Source: Clostridia bacterium
GTDB taxonomy: Bacteria; Bacillota; Clostridia; UBA1381
DNA: 7,724 bases
Direction: 5' to 3'
Assembly (NCBI GenBank): GCA_900770405.1
Contig: CAAGKL010000258.1
Span: forward strand, 1 to 7,724
In this document: piece after piece, positions 1-5,473 of the stretch
Position numbering within the stretch: position 1 is the first letter of the stretch
Layout: each line of letters opens with the position of its first letter
Made by a program: the position numbers and the translations under genes
The notes under the pieces: model-generated
What the model was told of the DNA's origin: nothing
Seen by the model: only the letters and a program-made list of their open reading frames with translations
The model's database searches: none

Positions 1-20
1 GACGTGTGCTCTTCCGATCT
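1..20. other. Illumina TruSeq adapter remnant (not genomic)
   Basis: The first 20 bases, GACGTGTGCTCTTCCGATCT, are identical to the 3' end of the Illumina TruSeq read-2 adapter. Genomic sequence begins at base 21. The adapter happens to supply a GTG and an open frame (bases 6-20) in phase with the gene that follows, so automatic gene calling would invent a false N-terminus of five residues (MLFRS). Those residues are artefactual. Confidence 0.97.
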
Positions 21-737
21 CTGAGCATTGAATTTTACGATGATTACGGCGCGGCGGGCGAGTATGATGTGCTTTATATGCCCGACTACAGCGACGCGGA
101 CGGCGTGATTTATTATATCCCGCAGAACGAATATGAGCCGATGCGCGTGTTCTGGCGCGGCGAGGTTTCGGGCGGGGTTGCGAATGGTATCGGCACGGCG
201 TATGCCGACAGGGACGCCGGCGGGGAACGATATGACTACTATCTTGACGACCTCGATTTCGGCGAGTGGAGGAGCACGGTCGGCGATAATGTGCTCGCCC
301 ATGGCAGCTTTTATAACGGCTTGCCGAACGGCGAGGTTGAGCTGTATCAGGCGGGCGGCGTCCGCTATATCGGCGGCTGCGAGAACGGCAAAAAGAGCGG
401 CTCGGGCAGAGAGTACGCGCTGATAGACAATAAATGCGCGCGGCTGATTTATTCCGGAGGCTTTTATGAAGGCAAAAGAAACGGCACGGGGACGGAATAT
501 GCCGAGCGCTACAGCGATGGCGGCAGGGAGAGCCTTGTGCGGTTTACCGGCGATTGGCTGGACGGAAATTGGTATTACGGTCACTGGTTCGAGGACGGCA
601 GACTTCTCTATTCCGGCGAATTCCGCTATAACGGCGAGGAGGCGCGCGGAACGAATTATCACTACTACAACGAGGAAACCGGAGAATATGAGGTCAGAAC
701 CGGACGGTTCGTTGACGGCGTATATGTGGGGGAATAG
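21..737 (+). CDS. MORN-repeat protein, 5'-truncated
   Basis: This is the C-terminal 238 codons of a MORN-repeat protein; its start lies off the contig, because the upstream bases are adapter. After an acidic, tyrosine-rich stretch, about seven MORN-like units can be seen. Each follows the pattern Y/F-x-G-x-F/W-x-x-G-x-x-x-G-x-G. Counting from base 21, they lie near residues 43-64, 92-112, 114-133, 142-163, 173-194, 195-215 and 225-238 (examples: YSGGFYEGKRNGTGTEY, LLYSGEFRYNGEEARGTNY). MORN repeats form elongated beta-hairpin arrays; in eukaryotes they often bind membranes or proteins, but bacterial roles are mostly unknown. No signal peptide or membrane segment is visible in the part present. 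It lies 42 bases upstream of the CrtO-like gene on the same strand and may be the first visible gene of a membrane-lipid operon. The family is clear; the function is not. Confidence 0.85.
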   Translation: MSIEFYDDYGAAGEYDVLYMPDYSDADGVIYYIPQNEYEPMRVFWRGEVSGGVANGIGTAYADRDAGGERYDYYLDDLDFGEWRSTVGDNVLAHGSFYNGLPNGEVELYQAGGVRYIGGCENGKKSGSGREYALIDNKCARLIYSGGFYEGKRNGTGTEYAERYSDGGRESLVRFTGDWLDGNWYYGHWFEDGRLLYSGEFRYNGEEARGTNYHYYNEETGEYEVRTGRFVDGVYVGE

Positions 738-779
738 CTGCCCGGAGGGCATACGTAATAGAATGGGACGGTTTGGAAA

Positions 780-1277
780 ATGCAGACTTTTTTGATAACT
801 TTGCTGAACATTGTGTTCTGGCTGTTTATGTTTTACGGCGTGGCGGATATAATCGTCCGGCTGCCGGAGGATTTTCAGGATAAGGCGTTTGATTTCCGGC
901 GCAAATTTTACCACGTGTCGGAGCGGGAAATGCGCTTTTATCGGAAAATCGGCATAAAGAGCTGGAAGGGCAAGCTGCCGCAGCACAACACAGACTTTGA
1001 CAAAAGTCATTTGCCGGATGTGGTGGACGTGCCCTACCTTAAAAAGTACATATTTATAACCTGCCGCGCGGAGATAATCCATTATGCGATTGCAATTTTG
1101 GGCTTTCTGTCGGTGCTGTTCTGCCTGTGGGAGGAGCGGCTCTTTTTCTGGCGCAGGGTTTATACGCTGATTGCGGCGGTGATTGCCCTCGGGCATACGC
1201 CGTTTATCCTGGTTCAGCGATATAACCGCTACAGGCTGGTCAGACTGCTGCGGCGCAAGGAACGCTGCGCGGAATGA
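780..1277 (+). CDS. CrtO-family membrane acyltransferase
   Basis: This 165-residue membrane protein resembles glycosyl-4,4'-diaponeurosporenoate acyltransferase (CrtO), the last enzyme of staphyloxanthin synthesis in Staphylococcus aureus, which is also 165 residues long. Shared landmarks are FYRKIGIKSWKGKLP (residues 53-67), a TCRAEIIHY segment (94-102; T-K-R-A-E-L-I-H-W in CrtO) and PFILVQRYNRYRL (141-153; I-I-I-V-Q-R-Y-N-R in CrtO). Hydrophobic stretches at about 5-27, 101-117 and 126-146 suggest three membrane segments. The ATG at 780 is the first possible start after in-frame stops at 756 and 759; its ribosome-binding site is weak, so it may depend on read-through from upstream translation. 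No carotenoid genes (crtM, crtN, crtP, crtQ) are present here, so the acceptor need not be a carotenoid. Given VanZ and cardiolipin synthase downstream, a lipid or glycolipid acceptor is a reasonable inference. Family confident, substrate unknown. Confidence 0.8.
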   Translation: MQTFLITLLNIVFWLFMFYGVADIIVRLPEDFQDKAFDFRRKFYHVSEREMRFYRKIGIKSWKGKLPQHNTDFDKSHLPDVVDVPYLKKYIFITCRAEIIHYAIAILGFLSVLFCLWEERLFFWRRVYTLIAAVIALGHTPFILVQRYNRYRLVRLLRRKERCAE

Positions 1278-1282
1278 GGTGA
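1276..1282 (+). promoter_or_regulatory. Shine-Dalgarno site deciding the VanZ start
   Basis: GAGGTGA overlaps the TGA stop (1275-1277) of the preceding gene and lies 5 bases before the TTG at 1288. In-frame alternatives at GTG 1279 (inside the site) and TTG 1285 (2 bases away) are too close to it. TTG 1288 is therefore the preferred start, and the gene is likely translationally coupled to its upstream neighbour. Confidence 0.6.
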
Positions 1283-1287
1283 TTTTG

Positions 1288-1725
1288 TTGGACAGAAAAT
1301 GGCTGTATCTTTTGGCGGCGGTATGCGTGACGGTGTTCATATTTTCAAATTCGCTGAAAAATGCGGACAGCTCAGGCGCGGAAAGTGCGCTGCTGCTCGG
1401 AATTTTGAACAGTATTCCGCCTTTTGCGGAGGTTACGCACAACGCATTGCGCAAGGCGGCGCACGTGACGGAATTTGCAGTGCAGGGTTTTTTCCTCGCG
1501 GCGTTTTTTGCCCGCACGAATAAAAAAGATTTTGACAGAGTTATCGGCACGGCGTTTTTTGGGCTTCTGACGGCGTGCACGGACGAATTTATTCAGCTGT
1601 TTTCCGCCGGGCGCAGCTCGGAGGTAAGGGACGTTTTTATAGATTTTTCGGGGACTGTCGCCGCGCTGCTGATTTTTGCGGCGGTCAGGTATCTCGGCAG
1701 AAAATGCAAAGGAAAAATCGCGTAG
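1288..1725 (+). CDS. VanZ-family membrane protein
   Basis: A 145-residue VanZ-like membrane protein, normal length for the short form of the family. It shows the three family landmarks: F-S-N-S followed by a serine-rich stretch after the first membrane segment (residues 18-33), RKAAHVTEF (55-63; usually R-K-x-x-H-x-x-E-Y/F), and DEFIQLFSAGRSSEVRDVF (99-117), then a terminal hydrophobic helix (119-134) ending in basic residues. Four membrane segments are likely (about 4-20, 60-76, 83-98, 115-134). VanZ from Tn1546 gives low-level teicoplanin resistance; most chromosomal homologues have no proven role, and resistance should not be assumed here. The start is TTG 1288. A longer frame back to 1183 only overlaps the CrtO-like gene. 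Ten bases separate it from the upstream gene and 15 from cardiolipin synthase, so it belongs to the same operon. Confidence 0.88.
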   Translation: MDRKWLYLLAAVCVTVFIFSNSLKNADSSGAESALLLGILNSIPPFAEVTHNALRKAAHVTEFAVQGFFLAAFFARTNKKDFDRVIGTAFFGLLTACTDEFIQLFSAGRSSEVRDVFIDFSGTVAALLIFAAVRYLGRKCKGKIA

Positions 1726-1740
1726 CGCGGAGGAATTGAT

Positions 1741-3171
1741 ATGTCGGACTTTATGATTTGCTCGTACATAATAAATTTCATAATGATAATCGTGATAGTG
1801 TTTTTCCAGCGGCGCGACCCGATTGTGAGTATCGCGTGGGTGATGTGCTTTATGTTTATGCCGCTTTTGGGGCCGATACTTTTTATGGTTTTCGGGCTGG
1901 GAATAAAGCGGCGCACGAGCAGAGTATATCATAAAAAGCAGATGTACGGCGATGAGCTGGCGGCGCGGCTTGCCAATCAGCTGGATTTTCTCGACCTTGA
2001 CGCCGCGCGGGAAATTCACGACCTCGACGTGGTGCGGTATTTGTGCAAGTATAACTGCCTTTTTACGGACAACAATGAGGTGGAGATTTTCACCGACGCC
2101 GAAAAGAAATATGAGCGGTTGCTCGCGGATATTGAGAGCGCGACGGAGTCGATAAACCTTTTGTATTTCATTATCCGCAAGGACGAAATCGGCACGCGGA
2201 TTATGGACGCGCTGGTGAAAAAGGCGGACGAGGGCGTGACGGTGCGGCTTTTGTACGACTCGTTCGGCTGCTTTTTCACGCCGAAAAGCTTTTTGCGGCG
2301 GCTAAATAAGACCAAATGCGGCAAGGCGGCAAGCTTTTTCCCGGTTTCGATTTTCACGCTGTCCAAAATTAACCACCGCAACCACAGAAAAATTGCGGTT
2401 ATCGACGAAAAAACGGCGTATATAGGCGGTATGAATATCGGTGATGAGTATATGGGCAGGAAAAAGCCCGCGCCCTGGCGGGATACGCATATCCGCATAA
2501 CGGGCGAGGCGGTCGGGCAGGTTTACAGGTATTTCTGCCTTGACTGGGACTTTTCGACGCGGGATAATCTGTCCGATACGCTCCGCGCAACGCCGACCGG
2601 GGAAAAAGAGCCCGCGCACGAAAGAGGCATACCGATGCAGATTGTGGCATCGGGTCCCGACTCTCCGGCGGAGGAAATTAAGTGCGGAATGATTAAGCTG
2701 ATAAATAACGCGCGCAAATACGTGTATATCCAGACACCGTATTTTATCCCGGACAAGCCTTTTATGAATGCGCTGATTATGTCGGCGCAGTCGGGGGTTG
2801 ATGTGCGGCTGATGATACCGGGCGTGCCGGATAAAAAATACGTGTACTACTCGAGCCTGTCGTATCTTGAGGAGCTTTTCGCCGCGGGCGTGAAGGTGTA
2901 TCTGTATGACGGCTTTATCCACTCAAAAACCGTGGTGGCGGACGATAAAACCGCGACAATCGGCACGACAAATATCGATATCCGCAGTTTCCAGCTGCAC
3001 TTTGAGATAAATGCGTTCTTCTATTCGGAGAGCTTTGCGCGCCGCTGCCGCGAAATTTTCGAGAAGGACATCGCCGACGCGCGCCTGCTCACGGGCGAGG
3101 AATATGAGAAACGACCGCTGTCGGTGCGGATGAAGGAGGGCTTTTTCCGGCTCTTTTCGCAGATTATGTAA
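1741..3171 (+). CDS. cls: Cardiolipin synthase (phospholipase D superfamily)
   Basis: Cardiolipin synthase, 476 residues, the usual length for bacterial ClsA-type enzymes. It joins two phosphatidylglycerols to give cardiolipin and glycerol at the cytoplasmic membrane. Two N-terminal membrane segments (about 5-23 and 28-54) are followed by two phospholipase D domains, each with a complete H-x-K-x4-D motif: H215, K217, D222 with a following G-G-x-N, and H394, K396, D401 with a following G-T-x-N. Both catalytic motifs are intact, so the enzyme should be active. The linker before the first motif has the typical E-x-x-Y-x-x-L-L-x-D-I-x-x-A pattern (about 121-134). The ATG at 1741 follows a perfect GGAGG (1729-1733) with 7 bases of spacing. 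It is the last gene of the operon, followed directly by a strong terminator. The symbol is given at family level; many clostridia carry several paralogues. Confidence 0.96.
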   Translation: MSDFMICSYIINFIMIIVIVFFQRRDPIVSIAWVMCFMFMPLLGPILFMVFGLGIKRRTSRVYHKKQMYGDELAARLANQLDFLDLDAAREIHDLDVVRYLCKYNCLFTDNNEVEIFTDAEKKYERLLADIESATESINLLYFIIRKDEIGTRIMDALVKKADEGVTVRLLYDSFGCFFTPKSFLRRLNKTKCGKAASFFPVSIFTLSKINHRNHRKIAVIDEKTAYIGGMNIGDEYMGRKKPAPWRDTHIRITGEAVGQVYRYFCLDWDFSTRDNLSDTLRATPTGEKEPAHERGIPMQIVASGPDSPAEEIKCGMIKLINNARKYVYIQTPYFIPDKPFMNALIMSAQSGVDVRLMIPGVPDKKYVYYSSLSYLEELFAAGVKVYLYDGFIHSKTVVADDKTATIGTTNIDIRSFQLHFEINAFFYSESFARRCREIFEKDIADARLLTGEEYEKRPLSVRMKEGFFRLFSQIM

Positions 3172-3205
3172 AAAACGCTTTTCCCCGCGGGGAAAAGCGT
3201 TTTTT
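3170..3205. terminator. Bidirectional intrinsic terminator (perfect palindrome)
   Basis: A perfect 36-bp palindrome centred between 3187 and 3188, able to fold into a 16-bp stem (3170-3185 with 3190-3205) with a CGCG tetraloop. Eight T residues (3200-3207) follow on the plus strand and six A residues (3170-3175) precede, giving a U-run in either direction. It starts inside the TAA of cls and ends 5 bases before the stop codon of the convergent stalk-domain gene, so it should end both transcripts. Confidence 0.95.
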
Positions 3206-3210
3206 TTGTG

Positions 3211-4698
3211 TTAATTTTTGTATATGGAAATAGTGTTTTCCTCGTTGCCGGTAATCCAGTCGACCTTAAAGCCGAGTGCCTCCGCAGCGTAGCGAATCGG
3301 AATGTATGTTCTGCCGACCGCGGGGTCGATATACGAGGAGGTGTCCATCGCGCATACCGTGCCGTTCACAACATATTCAGCCTTGCCTATCGGGAATTCG
3401 ACCGTTTTGCCGCCGTATTCACCGATGGCGATTTTGTTTGCGCTGTCCCAGATGACCGTCGCGCCCATATTTTCCAGACATTCGCGGAACGGATACATTG
3501 AGCGGTTGTCCCTGTTCTGAATTTTTGCCGTGAGCTCAATCGGCGTTTGGTTTATTTTTACCACGGTGGGCTTCTGACAAAATGCGGTCAGAAACGGCTG
3601 CTCCCAGGTTTCGCCGAACGCCGCCCAAAGCTCGCCTTTGTTGGTGATGAACAGGTATCGCTCGCCTTTTTTATTGAGGTTTGGGGCGTATTTTTTTACA
3701 TTTGCTATATCCTGAAGATATAGTCCGCAGTACCCGGTATTATAGCCTTCGATATTGTATAGGCTGCCGTCCTCGCCGACGAAGAAATATCTCGTACCGC
3801 CGAGCATATCCTTCGCCCCGCCTATGCGGCGGGTAAAAGTGCCGTTACTATTGATTTGGTAGAGCTCACCGGTATCATCAATGTAGTAATAGCAGGAAAT
3901 CCAGCCGTCATTGTCGCAGCAGTAAACGGATTGAGCCCCGGAGCGGATATTTTTGTTCTTTTCGTTGTAAAGATTATGGTCGGCGTCTATGTAATAGAAG
4001 TGCTCACTATCAAGCACGGCAGATATGACATTTTGCGCGATTCGCTCGGGGATTTCGCCCGAGCAGTCAAACAGGTCGCCGTTGTTGCGGAGAACATAGC
4101 ATTTTTTGTAATCGGCGAAAATTTCCTTGACATCGGTCAGAAGCTGCGTTTTGCTCACCTCATCGTCGCGCTCGGTCACCTTGATTTTGTATGCGGTGTT
4201 ATCATCAGAGATTATATAAAAATCACTGTAATAGCCGGTTGAGTATAATTCTTTTACGTTATCTATTGTTATATCCGTGGGGAGGGCAGCGGGCGAGCTG
4301 TAGAGAAAGTGCAGCGTGCCGGAATTGTCGAGGTACGAATTTTGGTAAAAATTGTATAGCTGCGCGCCGTTTGTACCGAATTTTTCAATTTCTATATCGC
4401 CGATGTCGTGGCTGTCATTTTCGGAAAAATTGAACCGTACGTTTGCCGCGTCGCCGTTTTCGTACAAAATGCCGTGTGTTTTATTGTCTCCGGGCAAAAA
4501 ATCCCGCACACCGGACGCTACAAGTGTCGACTCCTGCGTATCGATGGAGCTCGCCGCATAAAGCCTGCCGTCCTCGCGCAGAATGACAACGCCGTCCGAG
4601 CTGAGCAGCCAGGCATCCTTGACCGGCATAAGCTCGGCAAAGGCAGTGCCGAGCGGAATACAAAGGCAAAGCAGCAGGGTAAATATAAACTTTTTCAT
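3211..4698 (-). CDS. Secreted repeat protein with copper-amine-oxidase-like domain
   Basis: A 495-residue exported protein. Residues 1-21 form a signal peptide (basic MKK, hydrophobic core, A-F-A cleavage site); there is no lipobox cysteine. Residues about 27-375 carry at least nine short units in which a small hydrophobic strand is followed by D/N-x-G-x-L-Y/F (examples: REDGRLYAA, RNNGDLFDCS, DDTGELYQIN, GEDGSLYNIE, TNKGELWAAF), as in RCC1-like or other beta-propeller proteins. Residues about 380-495 match the copper amine oxidase N-terminal-like (stalk) domain, with paired signatures MYPFRECLENMGATVIWD and TYIPIRYAAEALGFKVDW. This domain is common in secreted clostridial proteins and does not imply oxidase activity; no catalytic domain is present. 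ATG 4698 is chosen over GTG 4707 because AGGAGG (4707-4712) lies 8 bases ahead of it and overlaps the GTG. Likely surface or secreted binding protein; ligand unknown. Confidence 0.85.
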   Translation of the reverse strand: MKKFIFTLLLCLCIPLGTAFAELMPVKDAWLLSSDGVVILREDGRLYAASSIDTQESTLVASGVRDFLPGDNKTHGILYENGDAANVRFNFSENDSHDIGDIEIEKFGTNGAQLYNFYQNSYLDNSGTLHFLYSSPAALPTDITIDNVKELYSTGYYSDFYIISDDNTAYKIKVTERDDEVSKTQLLTDVKEIFADYKKCYVLRNNGDLFDCSGEIPERIAQNVISAVLDSEHFYYIDADHNLYNEKNKNIRSGAQSVYCCDNDGWISCYYYIDDTGELYQINSNGTFTRRIGGAKDMLGGTRYFFVGEDGSLYNIEGYNTGYCGLYLQDIANVKKYAPNLNKKGERYLFITNKGELWAAFGETWEQPFLTAFCQKPTVVKINQTPIELTAKIQNRDNRSMYPFRECLENMGATVIWDSANKIAIGEYGGKTVEFPIGKAEYVVNGTVCAMDTSSYIDPAVGRTYIPIRYAAEALGFKVDWITGNEENTISIYKN

Positions 4699-4710
4699 TT
4701 CGCGCACCTC

Positions 4711-5121
4711 CTAAAATTGAAGCATTATTATAGAAACTCCGAGCAGGATATTTACAAACATCATAATTCCTGCCGTGCGTACGCGGCTGTCCGCCGGTTT
4801 CGGAGCTTCGTTGCGGTATTTGTTTACGATGATTGTCGACGCTGCGAGCAGTAAAAACATAACCGCCCTGATGTTGCCGGGGACTATGTAGTGCGTAGCG
4901 GCGCGCCAGGCGCCGTTTACGCCCGGGGTCGAGGTTTCGCTCGTCTGAAAAAGCATACGAATGATAAACAGGATGGGTGATGTCGCAAGCGACAGATAAT
5001 ACGCGTAGGGGATTTTGCCGTTTTTGCACGGAGTGGGAGTCTCGCCGCCGCACGCAGTGCCGCAGTCGGGGCAGAACCGCTGCCCTTCGCTAAGCTCTTT
5101 TCCGCATTTTGAACAGTACAT
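4711..5121 (-). CDS. Zinc-ribbon membrane protein
   Basis: A 136-residue protein with an N-terminal zinc ribbon, C3-x2-C6 and C17-x2-C20, in the usual M-Y/F-C-x-x-C-G opening, followed by a basic linker and three hydrophobic segments (about 40-58, 84-100, 116-134). The ribbon should sit in the cytoplasm with the rest in the membrane. Such small proteins are common in clostridia and lack assigned function; the ribbon may bind a protein or RNA partner. ATG 5121 is supported by GAGGAG (5130-5135) 8 bases upstream and by the family's standard opening. Its TAG stop (4713-4711) overlaps the ribosome-binding site of the downstream secreted protein, so the two genes are very probably co-transcribed and translationally coupled. 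Transcription probably starts near 5359 and passes through a structured leader with an internal terminator. Confidence 0.8.
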   Translation of the reverse strand: MYCSKCGKELSEGQRFCPDCGTACGGETPTPCKNGKIPYAYYLSLATSPILFIIRMLFQTSETSTPGVNGAWRAATHYIVPGNIRAVMFLLLAASTIIVNKYRNEAPKPADSRVRTAGIMMFVNILLGVSIIMLQF

Positions 5122-5161
5122 AATATCTTCTCCTCTCGTTTTTCTGCGCTTTTCCCGACAT
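5090..5161 (-). CDS. Possible 23-residue leader peptide ORF
   Basis: A 24-codon frame (ATG 5161 to TAG 5090) encodes a very basic peptide opening MSGKAQKNERRRYY. It is reported because of its ribosome-binding site: GAAAGGAGG is a nine-base match to the anti-Shine-Dalgarno sequence, with 6 bases to the ATG, better than that of the zinc-ribbon gene. It overlaps the zinc-ribbon start by 32 bases in a different frame, so it may couple translation or act as a decoy. It resembles no family I know. The alternative is that the site is used only weakly or that this is a relic of an older start. Confidence 0.35.
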   Translation of the reverse strand: MSGKAQKNERRRYYVLFKMRKRA

Positions 5162-5178
5162 CACAGCCCTCCTTTCGC

Positions 5179-5217
5179 AAAATAAAAAAGCGCACGGTGC
5201 ATATCGAAGCCGCGCGC
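5179..5217 (-). terminator. Intrinsic terminator in leader (attenuator candidate)
   Basis: Read on the minus strand, GCGCGCGG (5217-5210) pairs with CCGUGCGC (5197-5190) over 8 bp with one G-U, closing a 12-base loop. It is followed by UUUUUU, A, UUUU (5189-5179). It lies downstream of a good minus-strand promoter and only 5 bases before the strong ribosome-binding site at 5168-5173, which is the layout of a transcription attenuator. It could equally end a free-standing small RNA. Confidence 0.7.
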
Positions 5218-5241
5218 CGAAAAACACAAAGCTCCGATTGC

Positions 5242-5356
5242 TGCCACACAACTTTTCGATTCCATACTACGGTATGCGAAAAAAGGAGTCTGCATTTTTA
5301 CCTTATGGCAAAAACACACACCGTAGTTGAGAATCATAGTATTAAGCTGTGTGGCA
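5242..5356 (-). ncRNA. Candidate structured leader RNA (interrupted long hairpin)
   Basis: Three nested helices span 115 bases: 5242-5254 with 5344-5356 (12 of 13 paired), 5258-5262 with 5331-5335 (5 bp), and 5266-5273 with 5320-5327 (8 bp, perfect). They are separated by small internal loops. The apical region holds a further small hairpin (5295-5302 with 5307-5314, one mismatch, TTAT loop). The minus-strand promoter at 5366-5394 predicts a start near 5359, so this structure would occupy the very 5' end of the transcript, upstream of the terminator at 5179-5217. I see no match to riboswitch consensuses I know, nor to T-box, 6S, SRP or tmRNA. Alternatives are a MITE-like insertion with 13-base terminal inverted repeats, or a stand-alone small RNA. 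The pairing is seen directly; transcription and function are inferred. Confidence 0.5.
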
Positions 5357-5365
5357 TATACAATT

Positions 5366-5394
5366 ATTATATCACTGTCGGAAAAGATTTACAA
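5366..5394 (-). promoter_or_regulatory. Sigma-A promoter for the zinc-ribbon operon
   Basis: On the minus strand, TTGTAA (5394-5389), a 17-base spacer and TATAAT (5371-5366) with an extended -10 TGA directly before it. The transcription start is expected near 5359, about 240 bases upstream of the zinc-ribbon ATG, which leaves a long structured leader. Confidence 0.75.
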
Positions 5395-5405
5395 GTGTTT
5401 TGATA

Positions 5406-5417
5406 AATAAATTTATT
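5406..5417. promoter_or_regulatory. 12-bp AT-rich palindrome between divergent promoters
   Basis: AATAAATTTATT is a perfect palindrome lying between the two outward-facing -35 boxes (5394 and 5421), about 4 bases from the exact midpoint. It could be an operator acting on both promoters or simply AT-rich UP-element sequence; nothing here distinguishes these. Confidence 0.3.
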
Positions 5418-5420
5418 CTC

Positions 5421-5449
5421 TTGACACCGCGAAAGGATAGTGCTATAAT
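5421..5449 (+). promoter_or_regulatory. Consensus sigma-A promoter for the MgtC-family gene
   Basis: TTGACA (5421-5426), a 17-base spacer and TATAAT (5444-5449): both hexamers and the spacing are perfect. AT-rich sequence upstream (5401-5417) could act as an UP element. Transcription should start near 5456, leaving a leader of under 20 bases before the ATG at 5474, so the gene is probably strongly and simply expressed unless repressed. Confidence 0.92.
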
Positions 5450-5473
5450 AAACGGATAAAAGGAGATGAGCGA

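Noticed and set aside
1183..1287. Upstream extension of the VanZ frame to an ATG at 1183.
   Set aside because: The extra 35 residues overlap the CrtO-like coding region, show no family similarity, and lack a ribosome-binding site, whereas GAGGTGA sits correctly before TTG 1288.
1288..1725. Calling the VanZ-like gene a glycopeptide resistance determinant.
   Set aside because: No vanHAX, vanY or vanRS genes are nearby and VanZ-family proteins are common without resistance.
1372..2019. Long minus-strand open frame opposite VanZ and cardiolipin synthase; similar frames occur opposite other genes (for example 2302-2922 and 5494-6045).
   Set aside because: Arg/His/Lys- or Ser/Pro-rich low-complexity translations typical of antisense frames of GC-rich codons; no ribosome-binding sites or known domains.
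3211..4698. Calling the secreted protein a copper amine oxidase.
   Set aside because: Only the N-terminal-like stalk domain is present; the catalytic domain with its topaquinone site is absent.
5179..5359. Assigning the leader to 6S RNA because of its length of about 180 nt and hairpin shape.
   Set aside because: The closing stem does not join the 5' end to the 3' terminator region and there is no large central bubble of the expected kind; the terminator is a separate hairpin.
5305..5403. Plus-strand 32-codon frame (opening MAKTHTVVENHS) in the intergenic region, extendable upstream to 5197.
   Set aside because: No ribosome-binding site at a sensible distance, no recognisable family, and it lies opposite the leader hairpin and crosses the minus-strand promoter. 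Best seen as a chance frame.
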